From assembly GCA_021775275.1 (NCBI GenBank), contig JAJFIE010000497.1:1-6856 (forward strand): 6,856 bases of DNA, written 5' to 3'. Every line of letters starts with the position of its first letter. Positions within the stretch are counted from its first letter, which is position 1. The notes under the pieces were generated by a model, which did not search any database, had not been told where the DNA came from, and worked only from the letters and a program-made list of their open reading frames with translations. The position numbers and the translations under genes were made by a program. Source of the DNA: Rhodospirillales bacterium (GTDB lineage Bacteria; Pseudomonadota; Alphaproteobacteria; Rhodospirillales; Casp-alpha2). Below are positions 1 to 6,765 of this stretch, one piece after another.

Positions 1-417
1 CGGTTTCATGGCCATGGCCGGTCGCTGCGCCGCCCTCACCAGAGCTTCGTCCAGATAGGGATGGCGGTGATAATCCAGCGATACCACACCCTTGAAATAG
101 CTCTGGTACATAGTCCCCAATTGATTGGCCCGGTAGCCTGCTTCCTCGCCCAACCGCTCCATATCCACCGTGATGATCTCGGCGCGATCATCGAACAGAA
201 AGGACGCCGCCCCGGCATCATGGCGCGCAAGGATTACCAGCGGGACGTCCGGCCCACCCAGCGCCAGTCGAAAACGTTCCAGTTGTGCCGCCAGAAACAC
301 CAGATGATCCGCGCCGCCGGTACAGATCAGCAGGAACTCCGTTGGCGGGCCCTGACGGTTGGTGAGACGCCAACTGAGCTTCTGCGCCAGATCAACCCAA
401 CGAACGGTATTTTTCAT
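1..417 (-). CDS. Glycosyltransferase family 9-like protein, N-terminal part (runs off window)
   Basis: An ATG at base 417 opens a frame that stays open for 139 codons to base 1, so the C-terminus lies outside the window. AAGGA at 424-428 sits 6 bases upstream, a good ribosome binding site. The N-terminal half has a Rossmann-like layout: a hydrophobic strand followed by a glycine turn (EFLLICTGGADHLVFLAA, about residues 27-44), then a helix, then a second strand (PLVILARHDAG, about 58-68). Further on is a segment reading LDEALVRAAQRP (about 122-133). This arrangement resembles the N-terminal domain of GT9 (ADP-heptose:LPS heptosyltransferase-like) proteins, where a GxGD-type turn follows strand one. 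Here the turn reads GGAD, so the match is imperfect. The gene follows the thioesterase by 23 bases and probably ends the gat operon. The family call is inference from pattern only; the reading frame itself is well supported. Confidence 0.5.
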   Translation of the reverse strand, partial: MKNTVRWVDLAQKLSWRLTNRQGPPTEFLLICTGGADHLVFLAAQLERFRLALGGPDVPLVILARHDAGAASFLFDDRAEIITVDMERLGEEAGYRANQLGTMYQSYFKGVVSLDYHRHPYLDEALVRAAQRPAMAMKP

Positions 418-440
418 GAAACTTCCTTAACAGGATTTGC

Positions 441-899
441 CTATTTCTTGGCGATTGAAACACTGCGACCGGACCAGTCGGGCAATTTGGCCATGGTCGC
501 ATCGCGCAGCATGGCCTGGGTCGCTTCCGGCATAGGGGCGGTACGGCCTTCCCTGGTATCAAAATGCAGCAACAAGCACTCAAACGTCGCCTTCTCCGTG
601 CCATCCACTTTCAGGACATGGGCCAGATGCAGCTTTTTCGCATCCGATCCCAGAACCATGCTTTCAAATTCCAGGTTGGCGGGTGCGCGCACGTCGTCCA
701 GATAACGAATGTGGGTTTCCACAGTATAGAGCGCGCATCCGGTCGCCTGAAAATAATCCGTGCCACTGACGCCGAAGTGTTCCTGCACGGCCCATGTGGC
801 ATTGGAGAACGCCACCACGTAGTAGCCTTCATTCAGGTGCCCATAAAAATCGAGCCAGGAATCCTGTACCGGCTCGGAATGGAGTTTCAGAATGGTCAC
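441..899 (-). CDS. Hotdog-fold acyl-CoA thioesterase (betainyl-CoA thioesterase-like)
   Basis: This 152-residue protein has the size and layout of a single-domain 4HBT hotdog thioesterase. Near the N-terminus it shows the active-site helix signature GHLNEGYY (residues 20-27), preceded by WLDFY. Next come the strands [18 protein letters not shown] and [14 protein letters not shown], and a late LLHFDT strand. The sequence style recalls the thioesterase domain found fused to L-carnitine dehydrogenases and the stand-alone betainyl-CoA thioesterases (CdhB type) of carnitine breakdown. The substrate is therefore an inference, and a generic acyl-CoA thioesterase is equally possible. The frame stays open upstream to 986, but that stretch overlaps gatB. 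The GTG at 899 forms a GTGA overlap with the gatB stop and is followed at once by the family-like TILKLHSE, so I chose it. AAGGA at 912-916 lies 12 bases upstream, rather far, which suggests that translation depends on ribosomes finishing gatB. No carnitine or betaine genes are visible nearby. Confidence 0.85.
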   Translation of the reverse strand: MTILKLHSEPVQDSWLDFYGHLNEGYYVVAFSNATWAVQEHFGVSGTDYFQATGCALYTVETHIRYLDDVRAPANLEFESMVLGSDAKKLHLAHVLKVDGTEKATFECLLLHFDTREGRTAPMPEATQAMLRDATMAKLPDWSGRSVSIAKK

Positions 900-2371
900 G
901 ACTTCAGCTTTTCCTTCAGCAACTGATTGACCATGCCGGGGTTGGCTTTGCCCTGGGTCGCCTTCATGACCTGACCGACGAACCATCCGGCGATACGTTC
1001 GTTACCATCCTTGAATTCCTGTACCTGCTCCGGGCTGTTGGCGATAACATCGTCCACGGCGGCCTCAATGGCGCCGGTGTCGGTGATCTGCGTCAGGCCC
1101 TTTTCCTCGACGATATCCGCCGGATCCCTGGACGTTTCGATCATGATTTCGAACACGTCCTTGGCGATGCGACCCGAGATGGTGTCATCGGCCATCAGAT
1201 CCAGTAACTGACCCAATTGCTGAGACGATACCGGGCTGTCGGTGACGGATTTTCCCAGGGCGTTCAGGGCGCCGAACAGATTACTGATCACCCAGTTAGC
1301 CGCCAGCTTGGCGTCGCGGGTTTTGCCTTTTTCCGGGCTGCGCACCACATCTTCGAAATAGGCCGCCGTATCCTGATCAACCACCAGCACACCCGCGTCA
1401 TAGGCGCTCAGGCTGTAATCCGTCATGAAGCGATTTTTTTTCTCGTCGGGTAATTCAGGCAGTGTCGCCGCGATGGCGTCCACGTACTCTGCGCTCAGTT
1501 TGACGGGCAGCAAATCCGGGTCGGGAAAATAGCGATAATCATGGGCAAACTCCTTGGACCTCATGGCCCGCGTCTCACTCTTGGCGGGATCGAACAGACG
1601 GGTCTCCTGATGCACTTCACCACCGGATTCCCAAATTTCGACCTGGCGCTGTGCCTCAACCTCAATGGCCTGCATGACGAAGCGGACAGAGTTCACATTC
1701 TTGATCTCACATCGGGTGCGGAGGTCCGTCTCGCCCACCTTGCGCACGGAGACGTTTACATCGGCGCGCATGGAGCCCTGCTCCATATTCCCGTCACAGG
1801 TCCCCAGGTAGCGTACGATGGACCGCAGCTTGCGAACATAAATCCCGGCCTCCTCGGGCGACCGCATATCAGGATCAGAGACAATTTCCATGAGCGCCAC
1901 GCCGGAACGGTTCAGATCAATGAAAGACCGTTTGGGATCCTGATCGTGCATGGATTTGCCCGCGTCCTGTTCCATATGCAGACGCTCGATCCCGATGGGC
2001 CGTGTGGAGCCATCCGGCATGTCCAGAATGACGGTCCCCGCCCCGACAATGGGATGGGCGAACTGGGAAATCTGATAGCCCTGCGGCAGGTCGGCGTAGA
2101 AGTAGTTCTTCCGCTCAAACACCGAGTAGAGGTTGATGTGCGCCTTGAGGCCAAGCCCCGTGCGCACCGCCTGTTCCACACAATGCTCGTTAAGCACCGG
2201 CAACATGCCCGGCATGGCCGCATCGACCAGCGACACATGGTCGTTGGATTCACCACCGAATTCCGTTGATGCACCGGAGAACAACTTGGAGTTCGAGACG
2301 ATCTGGGCGTGAACTTCAAGTCCAATCACCACTTCCCAATCGCCGGTGTCACCCTGAATGATATAGCTCAT
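896..2371 (-). CDS. gatB: Asp-tRNA(Asn)/Glu-tRNA(Gln) amidotransferase subunit B
   Basis: GatB is the tRNA-binding and kinase subunit of the GatCAB complex. It phosphorylates the side chain of misacylated Glu-tRNA(Gln) or Asp-tRNA(Asn) and receives ammonia channelled from GatA. The 491 residues match the usual full length. Visible marks are the metal/ATP-site start VIGLEVHAQ (15-23), the signature [17 protein letters not shown] (88-104), and a block around [20 protein letters not shown] (138-157) followed by [14 protein letters not shown] (162-175). Also present are [13 protein letters not shown] (277-289), the helical-domain segment [16 protein letters not shown] (351-366), and a YqeY-type tRNA-binding tail with [20 protein letters not shown] (462-481). 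The ATG lies 3 bases after the gatA stop, with a strong GGAGG 8 bases upstream inside the end of gatA, so the two genes are translationally coupled. Its TGA stop overlaps the GTG of the downstream thioesterase. An eight-A run on the coding strand (bases 1434-1441) encodes part of EKKN at residues 310-313. No truncation or frameshift is seen. Confidence 0.98.
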   Translation of the reverse strand: MSYIIQGDTGDWEVVIGLEVHAQIVSNSKLFSGASTEFGGESNDHVSLVDAAMPGMLPVLNEHCVEQAVRTGLGLKAHINLYSVFERKNYFYADLPQGYQISQFAHPIVGAGTVILDMPDGSTRPIGIERLHMEQDAGKSMHDQDPKRSFIDLNRSGVALMEIVSDPDMRSPEEAGIYVRKLRSIVRYLGTCDGNMEQGSMRADVNVSVRKVGETDLRTRCEIKNVNSVRFVMQAIEVEAQRQVEIWESGGEVHQETRLFDPAKSETRAMRSKEFAHDYRYFPDPDLLPVKLSAEYVDAIAATLPELPDEKKNRFMTDYSLSAYDAGVLVVDQDTAAYFEDVVRSPEKGKTRDAKLAANWVISNLFGALNALGKSVTDSPVSSQQLGQLLDLMADDTISGRIAKDVFEIMIETSRDPADIVEEKGLTQITDTGAIEAAVDDVIANSPEQVQEFKDGNERIAGWFVGQVMKATQGKANPGMVNQLLKEKLKS

Positions 2372-2374
2372 GAC

Positions 2375-3868
2375 TCAGTCCTCCCCGCCGGAAAAAATCG
2401 GGAGATCGAATCCGGCAGCCTGCTCCAATGCCTCACCGGCCCTGAACAGGGTCAACTCATCAAACGGTCTGGCAATGAGTTGCAGGCCCAGTGGCAACCC
2501 GTCCGCAGACAATCCGGCAGGAACCGACATGGCAGGAAGCCCGGCCAGCGAGGCAGGCACGGTGAATACGTCGTTCAGGTACATGGCCACGGGGTCGTCC
2601 ATTTTCTCGCCGATGGCAAATGCGGGCGACGGTGCGGTGGGCGCCAGCATGACGTCTACATCTTCAAATGCAGCGTTGAAATCACCGGCGATGCGGGTGC
2701 GGACTTTCTGCGCCTTCACGTAATAGGCATCATAGTAACCTGCCGACAACACGTAGGTGCCGATCAGTACGCGGCGCTGAACTTCCTCGCCGAAGCCTTC
2801 GCCGCGGGTGTTCATATACATGTCATCCAGTGACTCACCATCGACGCGAAGACCAAAACGAACCCCGTCATAGCGGGCCAGATTGGCTGACGCCTCGGCG
2901 GGCGCGACAATATAATAGGTCGGCAGCGCATACTTGGTATGTGGCAGGGAAACATCAATGATCTCCGCCCCGGCTGCTTTCAGCCATTCCGCGCCTTTGG
3001 CCCACAGATCGGTGATTTCCTGGGGCATGCCATCGGCGGTGTATTCCTTGGGAATTCCCACACGCAGGCCCTTGACGCCCTGCCCCAAAGAACTTTCAAA
3101 ATCCGGCGTCTCGACAGGGGCTGACGTTGAATCCCTGAGATCATGCCCCGCCATGGCGCCCAGCATGATGGCTGCATCCCTGACCGTGCGGGTCATGGGG
3201 CCAGCCTGATCGAGGCTCGATGCGAAGGCGACAATACCCCAGCGCGAACAGCGCCCATAGGTCGGCTTCATGCCGACGATGCCGGTAAAGGACGCGGGCT
3301 GACGGATGGAACCGCCTGTGTCCGTGCCTGTGGCGCCCAGACACAACCGCGCCGCCACAGCGGATGCTGATCCGCCTGACGATCCGCCCGGCACCAGATC
3401 CTTGCCCGCGTTCTCGCCAGTGGCGGCTTTCCACGGGTTGATGGTATTGCCGTAGTAGCTGGAAACGGTGGCGGACCCCATGGCGAACTCATCCATGTTG
3501 GATTTGCCGACCATGACAGCTCCGGCGTCTTTCAGGTTCTGCGATACGGTAGATTCGTACTCAGGCACGAAGCCTTCCAGAATGTGCGAGCCTGCCGTGG
3601 ACTGAATGCCCTCTGTGCAGAACAGGTCCTTGATGGCGACGGGCACACCATCCATGGGGCCACGCACGTCACCGGCGGCACGGCGTGCATCGGATGCCTT
3701 GGCTGCGCTTAACGCAACATCGGGGGTTTCCGTCACAAAGGCGTTCAGATCGCGTGCATCGGCAACGGCCTTGTTATGAACCTCGGCCAGTTCGACGGCG
3801 GAAAAATCGCCGCCCGTCAATCCGTCGCGGGCTTCGGCAATGGTGAGGTTTGTCAGGTTATTGCCCAT
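2375..3868 (-). CDS. gatA: Asp-tRNA(Asn)/Glu-tRNA(Gln) amidotransferase subunit A
   Basis: GatA is the amidase subunit of GatCAB. It hydrolyses glutamine (or asparagine) and passes the ammonia to GatB. The protein is 497 residues, near the upper end of the usual length. It carries the complete amidase-signature Ser-cisSer-Lys triad: Lys80 in GVPVAIKD, Ser163 in the glycine/serine loop PGGSSGGS (160-167), and nucleophile Ser187 in [12 protein letters not shown] short insertion just before the loop (around GENAGKDLV) is of the kind seen in alphaproteobacterial GatA. Two starts are possible. A GTG at 3877 would overlap the gatC stop as GTGA and add three residues. The ATG at 3868 begins 5 bases after that stop and has GGAG exactly 8 bases upstream, whereas that GGAG overlaps the GTG and could not serve it. 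I therefore prefer the ATG. The stop lies 3 bases before gatB. The enzyme is expected to be catalytically intact. Confidence 0.98.
   Translation of the reverse strand: MGNNLTNLTIAEARDGLTGGDFSAVELAEVHNKAVADARDLNAFVTETPDVALSAAKASDARRAAGDVRGPMDGVPVAIKDLFCTEGIQSTAGSHILEGFVPEYESTVSQNLKDAGAVMVGKSNMDEFAMGSATVSSYYGNTINPWKAATGENAGKDLVPGGSSGGSASAVAARLCLGATGTDTGGSIRQPASFTGIVGMKPTYGRCSRWGIVAFASSLDQAGPMTRTVRDAAIMLGAMAGHDLRDSTSAPVETPDFESSLGQGVKGLRVGIPKEYTADGMPQEITDLWAKGAEWLKAAGAEIIDVSLPHTKYALPTYYIVAPAEASANLARYDGVRFGLRVDGESLDDMYMNTRGEGFGEEVQRRVLIGTYVLSAGYYDAYYVKAQKVRTRIAGDFNAAFEDVDVMLAPTAPSPAFAIGEKMDDPVAMYLNDVFTVPASLAGLPAMSVPAGLSADGLPLGLQLIARPFDELTLFRAGEALEQAAGFDLPIFSGGED
2380..2384 (-). promoter_or_regulatory. 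Ribosome binding site of gatB, inside the end of gatA
   Basis: A perfect GGAGG on the minus strand lies in the final codons of gatA, 8 bases upstream of the gatB ATG at 2371. This is the strongest Shine-Dalgarno sequence in the window and fits the need for equal amounts of GatA and GatB. Confidence 0.8.
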
Positions 3869-3873
3869 GCCAC

Positions 3874-4161
3874 TCACTCCACAACCTTGGGGACGGTATA
3901 GAACCCGTCCACGGGATCCGGCGCGTTGGCCAGCACCCGGTCACGGCAATTGCCGTCATTAACCACATCGGACCGCAGGGCCGGGATAACCTCGGTCACG
4001 CTGGTCATGGGCTCCACGCCGTCGGTGTCAACCTCCGAAAGTTGTTCAACCCAGTGCAGAATGCCATCAAGCTCGCCTGCGATCTGGTCAAGCCGTTCGT
4101 CTTCCACCCGAATGCGGGCGAGAAAGGCGATACGGCGCACGGTGTCCTGGTCCAATGCCAT
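3874..4161 (-). CDS. gatC: Asp-tRNA(Asn)/Glu-tRNA(Gln) amidotransferase subunit C
   Basis: GatC is the small subunit that wraps around GatA and GatB and stabilises the amidotransferase. The 95-residue product has the normal length. It shows the N-terminal helix [12 protein letters not shown] (8-19), the helix [20 protein letters not shown] (30-49), the linker EPMTSV (50-55), and the conserved C-terminal [15 protein letters not shown] (81-95) that packs in the GatA-GatB interface. The frame can be read upstream to a TTG at 4197, adding 12 residues. The ATG at 4161 gives the family N-terminus MALDQDTV and has AGGAA at 4171-4175, 9 bases upstream, so it is the better start. gatC is the first gene of the gat operon and lies 129 bases downstream of the SH3 gene on the same strand. 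Confidence 0.96.
   Translation of the reverse strand: MALDQDTVRRIAFLARIRVEDERLDQIAGELDGILHWVEQLSEVDTDGVEPMTSVTEVIPALRSDVVNDGNCRDRVLANAPDPVDGFYTVPKVVE
3877..3880 (-). promoter_or_regulatory. Ribosome binding site of gatA (decides its start)
   Basis: GGAG on the minus strand lies in the last codons of gatC, 8 bases before the ATG at 3868. It overlaps the alternative GTG at 3877-3875, so it supports the ATG. Translation of gatA is likely coupled to that of gatC. Confidence 0.7.
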
Positions 4162-4170
4162 GTGGTCGGT

Positions 4171-4175
4171 TTCCT
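4171..4175 (-). promoter_or_regulatory. Ribosome binding site of gatC (decides its start)
   Basis: AGGAA on the minus strand lies 9 bases before the ATG at 4161. It favours this ATG over the upstream in-frame TTG at 4197. Confidence 0.6.
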
Positions 4176-4206
4176 GAATGATGTTGCCGAATATCAAGAG
4201 GCGCGG

Positions 4207-4235
4207 AAATTAGCACCCGCGTCGCCAAGGCTCAA
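4207..4235 (-). promoter_or_regulatory. Possible sigma-70-type promoter for the gat operon
   Basis: In the 129-base gap before gatC the minus strand reads TTGAGC (4235-4230), a 17-base spacer, then TAATTT (4212-4207). Four of six bases fit the -35 consensus but only three of six the -10. Spacing and location are right: transcription would start about 40 bases before the gatC ATG. This is a weak match and could be chance. The rest of the gap shows no hairpin with a T-run, so no intrinsic terminator was found for the SH3 gene upstream, and read-through into gatC is possible. Confidence 0.25.
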
Positions 4236-4290
4236 CCATATAGAAGGCCCTGTCTTGCCTCGGTGACATTCGCCGTTGTGATCACGTTGA

Positions 4291-5148
4291 TTAACCGTCT
4301 TCACTCGCAAGGCTTGCCGTCAGATCGTCCCAGGCTTTGCCGTTCCAGCTTTCCAGCGCCATGCGAACCGCCGCAGTCAACGCTTCCGGTACGGATGCGA
4401 CGTCCTGCTCACCCGTCTCGGGTTTACCTGCATAGGGTTCGAGCGTCACTTCATCGAAGACCGCTTTCCCTTTTTCGGAATTGTAAAACACATTAGTGGT
4501 GAAGGATTCGTCGTATTCTCCATTGGCATTGATCTCCAGCAAATCGATGCTGATCTGGTGAACATCGGGCTTGGCCGGACGATACGCCCCTTCAGTCATG
4601 AACATGAACAGCATGAACGACAAGGTGACGCCATCACGCTCGCACCGGGCCTGGATTTCATAGTCGGCAATGCCAAATTCCTCGACTTCGGCTGTGCTTT
4701 TTCCAGTGTAGACAATCTCATAGGCGCATTTCCCGTCGTTGCTCACCGTCGCACTGCCGCGAACAGCTTCCGTCAAGGCCCCATCGATCAGTGGTTCCAG
4801 GTATTTGCGATAGGTGAAGCCCAGTGGTTGACCGTCGCGCGTGATGGCCAGCCAGCCCTGATAGCGACCGACAACGTGAACCTGCTGGCCTTTTATAAGA
4901 CCATCAACCCGCTGCGCCTTGGTGTCCGGTTTGGCGCGTACATTAACATCGCGGGTGACCACATAGGTACGGTCCAGGGCCTCGATTTCCACGCCGAGGA
5001 ATTCCGCAGCATCAACAGGCGAGATGGCGAAACACAGGATGCCGAGCAGCAGCCCCGGGACAAACAACAGGGCGAATACTTGATGGCAGAGCCGCTCACA
5101 CCTTTCGCTTATTTCTTCGATTGTTTGGGTCCTCCCCGCGAAAGCCAT
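4291..5148 (-). CDS. Exported or membrane-anchored bacterial SH3-domain protein of unknown function
   Basis: This is a 285-residue protein with the ATG at 5148 and GAGGA 7 bases upstream. The frame can be read up to a TTG at 5196, but the ATG has the better ribosome binding site. A charged N-terminal stretch of about 23 residues precedes a hydrophobic segment (about 24-42) ending in SPVDA|AEF, a plausible signal peptidase I site near residue 47. If uncleaved, the segment is a membrane anchor. Residues about 62-117 form a bacterial SH3 (SH3b) domain: the typical RDVNVRAKPDTKAQRVDGL start, the KGQQVHVVG strand, YQGWLAI with the conserved Trp99, and a closing GFTYRKYLEP. SH3b domains usually bind peptidoglycan or peptide ligands, so an envelope role is likely. 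The remaining 165 residues are unrecognised. They contain two cysteines (141 and 169) that could form a disulfide outside the cytoplasm, and a Met/Phe-rich patch at about 178-184. The gene stands alone, divergent from ruvX. A long open frame on the opposite strand (4558-5310) is a shadow. Confidence 0.85.
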   Translation of the reverse strand: MAFAGRTQTIEEISERCERLCHQVFALLFVPGLLLGILCFAISPVDAAEFLGVEIEALDRTYVVTRDVNVRAKPDTKAQRVDGLIKGQQVHVVGRYQGWLAITRDGQPLGFTYRKYLEPLIDGALTEAVRGSATVSNDGKCAYEIVYTGKSTAEVEEFGIADYEIQARCERDGVTLSFMLFMFMTEGAYRPAKPDVHQISIDLLEINANGEYDESFTTNVFYNSEKGKAVFDEVTLEPYAGKPETGEQDVASVPEALTAAVRMALESWNGKAWDDLTASLASEDG

Positions 5149-5155
5149 CGGGATA

Positions 5156-5160
5156 TCCTC
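5156..5160 (-). promoter_or_regulatory. Ribosome binding site of the SH3-domain gene (decides its start)
   Basis: GAGGA on the minus strand lies 7 bases before the ATG at 5148. This makes that ATG preferable to the upstream TTG at 5196. Confidence 0.65.
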
Positions 5161-5240
5161 GTCCCCTATAGAATCCAGCCGACAGAGGATACGCAAGGAA
5201 GATACGCCGCGCCAAGAACTATCACGGCGAAATGCCTTTC

Positions 5241-5278
5241 TACACCCTGGCTATACCATGGGCTGCCCACAGGGTATA
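5241..5278. repeat. Inverted repeat in the ruvX upstream region
   Basis: TACACCCTG (5241-5249) and CAGGGTATA (5270-5278) are inverted copies with one mismatch in nine. They are separated by 20 bases, which hold a second small palindrome, TGGGC-T-GCCCA (5259-5269). The repeat ends 9 bases before the chosen ruvX ATG. It could be an operator for the divergent pair, an RNA hairpin in the ruvX leader, or chance. There is no T-run, so it is not an intrinsic terminator. Confidence 0.4.
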
Positions 5279-5287
5279 AGCGGAGCC

Positions 5288-5749
5288 ATGAGCATCCTGA
5301 GCAACAATGAATTCCGACAAGCCGTGCCGCAGGGAACGCGAATCATGGGGCTGGATGTGGGATCCAAAACCATCGGCGTATCCCTTTCCGATGTCCTGCA
5401 CATGATCGCCAGCCCGCTGGAGACCATTAAACGGAAGAAATTCAGGGACGATGCCGTTCGGCTTCAGTCGATCGTGAAGGACCATGAAGTTGGCGGCATT
5501 TTGCTGGGCTTTCCACTCAGCATGGATGGAACCGAAGGTCCCCGCTGCCAATCCACCCGGGCTTTCGCTGACAATCTGGGGGAAGTTATCCAACTGCCCA
5601 TGACTTTCTGGGATGAACGCCTATCCACATCCGCCGTGGAACGCATGCTGGTGGATGATGTGGACATGTCGCGCAAACGTCGCGGCGAGGTCATAGATAA
5701 ACTGGCGGCGGTTTATATTTTGCAGGGCTTTCTCGACGCACAAGGCTAG
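5288..5749 (+). CDS. ruvX: Putative pre-16S rRNA nuclease / Holliday junction resolvase homolog, YqgF family
   Basis: RuvX (YqgF) is an RNase H-like fold protein. It is linked to 5' maturation of 16S rRNA and was earlier proposed as an alternative Holliday junction resolvase; it acts in the cytoplasm. The 153 residues match the usual length. Family marks are the first acidic active-site motif GLDVGSKTIGVSLSD (21-35, Asp23), the strand and turn GGILLGFPLSMDGTEG (69-84), FWDERLSTSAVERML (107-121), and the final helix DKLAAVYILQGFLD (137-150). An in-frame ATG at 5258 would add ten residues. I prefer 5288 because MSILSNNEFRQAVPQG resembles alphaproteobacterial relatives and a CGGAG lies just upstream, although only 2 bases away, which is unusually close. 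The ATG at 5345 would cut off the family N-terminal extension. The gene heads a probable ruvX-pyrB-dihydroorotase transcript. Confidence 0.93.
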   Translation: MSILSNNEFRQAVPQGTRIMGLDVGSKTIGVSLSDVLHMIASPLETIKRKKFRDDAVRLQSIVKDHEVGGILLGFPLSMDGTEGPRCQSTRAFADNLGEVIQLPMTFWDERLSTSAVERMLVDDVDMSRKRRGEVIDKLAAVYILQGFLDAQG

Positions 5750-5791
5750 GTCTTGCGTATGAGGCGGCGTGCACCTTATGATGCGGCCCTA

Positions 5792-6763
5792 ATGACAACG
5801 GACCATATTGATACCGCTGATTTTCCCCACCGTCACTTGCTCGGTATCGAAGGCCTTTTCCCCAATGAGATCACCTATCTGCTCGACCGCTCCGAGGCGT
5901 ATGTCGAACAGAACCGGCAGGCTGACAAAAAAAAATCGACCCTGCGCGGCCGAACCATCATCAATCTGTTTTTCGAAAACTCGACACGAACACGCACCTC
6001 GTTTGAACTGGCTGGTAAGCGACTTGGCGCTGATGTGATCAACATGTCGGTCGCCGACAGCGCCATCAAAAAAGGCGAAACCCTGATCGACACGGCGATG
6101 ACGCTGAACGCCATGCACCCGGACGTGCTGGTGGTCCGCCATCCGGATTCAGGGGCAACCAAGTTGCTGTCCGAAAAAGTCAATTGCGCGGTTATATCCG
6201 GTGGTGACGGCAGTCACGAACACCCCACACAGGCTTTGCTCGATGCGTTGACCATCCGCCGACGGCTGGGCGATCTGGCGGGCCTGACGGTTGCCATCTG
6301 TGGCGACGTGATGCATTCGCGGGTGGCCCGGTCCAATATTCATCTGCTTAACGCCATGGGCGCTCGGGTGCGCCTGATCGCGCCGCGCACATTGATTCCG
6401 ACCGGCATCGAACACCTGGGCGTTGAAGTATTCTACGACATGGCCGAAGGCCTGAAGGATTGCGACATCGTGATGATGTTGCGCCTGCAAAAGGAACGCA
6501 TGCAGGGGAACTTCTTCCCCTCAATTCGCGAGTATTTCCATTTTTTTGGTCTCGATTATGAAAAACTGGCGAACACGAAACCTGATGCCCTGATCATGCA
6601 CCCCGGTCCCATGAACAGGGGCGTGGAAATCGATTCCGAGGTCGCCGACGACTTTGGCCGCAGCGTCATCCGCGAACAGGTTGAAATGGGTGTTGCGGTG
6701 CGTATGGCGTGCCTCGAAATCCTCGGCCTGGAAACAGGTGATGGCGATATGAGGAATCTCTGA
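5792..6763 (+). CDS. pyrB: Aspartate carbamoyltransferase, catalytic chain
   Basis: PyrB joins carbamoyl phosphate and L-aspartate to make N-carbamoyl-L-aspartate, the committed step of pyrimidine synthesis. The 323-residue product is full length. It shows the carbamoyl-phosphate loop [11 protein letters not shown] (62-72), the mobile-loop lysines in DSAIKKGET (89-97), VVRHP with Arg116, EHPTQALLD (143-151), [13 protein letters not shown] (170-182), MMLRLQKER (228-236) for aspartate binding, and HPGPMNRG (270-277). All key residues appear present. The frame stays open upstream to a TTG at 5753 and includes an ATG at 5759 with AGG 8 bases before it. The ATG at 5792 gives the family-like N-terminus before [12 protein letters not shown] but has no Shine-Dalgarno sequence, so the start is uncertain. 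No regulatory chain (pyrI) is seen. The gene next downstream is of the dihydroorotase family, as in the class of enzymes where PyrB associates with a dihydroorotase-like partner. A nine-A run lies at 5927-5935 (Lys46-Lys48). Confidence 0.97.
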   Translation: MTTDHIDTADFPHRHLLGIEGLFPNEITYLLDRSEAYVEQNRQADKKKSTLRGRTIINLFFENSTRTRTSFELAGKRLGADVINMSVADSAIKKGETLIDTAMTLNAMHPDVLVVRHPDSGATKLLSEKVNCAVISGGDGSHEHPTQALLDALTIRRRLGDLAGLTVAICGDVMHSRVARSNIHLLNAMGARVRLIAPRTLIPTGIEHLGVEVFYDMAEGLKDCDIVMMLRLQKERMQGNFFPSIREYFHFFGLDYEKLANTKPDALIMHPGPMNRGVEIDSEVADDFGRSVIREQVEMGVAVRMACLEILGLETGDGDMRNL

Positions 6764-6765
6764 AC

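Noticed and set aside
61..705. A 214-codon plus-strand open frame across the left edge
   Set aside because: It runs opposite both the thioesterase and the GT9-like gene, which have family motifs or a proper ribosome binding site. Its product resembles nothing known to me.
900..986. N-terminal extension of the thioesterase up to the ATG at 986
   Set aside because: It would read through the end of gatB in another frame and add 29 residues unlike the family. The GTG at 899 gives a normal hotdog start.
1541..2269. A 242-codon plus-strand open frame inside gatB
   Set aside because: It lies entirely opposite the conserved GatB core. Long antisense frames are expected in GC-rich coding DNA.
4276..4286. 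The palindrome GTGATCAC downstream of the SH3 gene stop as a terminator
   Set aside because: It is short, AT-weak in the centre and not followed by a T-run on the minus strand.
5168..5196. Possible promoter for the SH3 gene: TTGCGT, 17-base spacer, TTCTAT on the minus strand
   Set aside because: The -10 box matches only half the consensus, and the implied transcript would begin almost on the ribosome binding site.
5275..5280. TATAAG just before ruvX as a -10 box
   Set aside because: It is only 7 bases from the ATG, no -35 box lies at the right distance, and the sequence is part of the inverted repeat.
4558..5310. A 250-codon plus-strand open frame opposite the SH3 gene
   Set aside because: Its translation has no recognisable domain and it overlaps a minus-strand gene with a signal segment, an SH3b domain and a good ribosome binding site.
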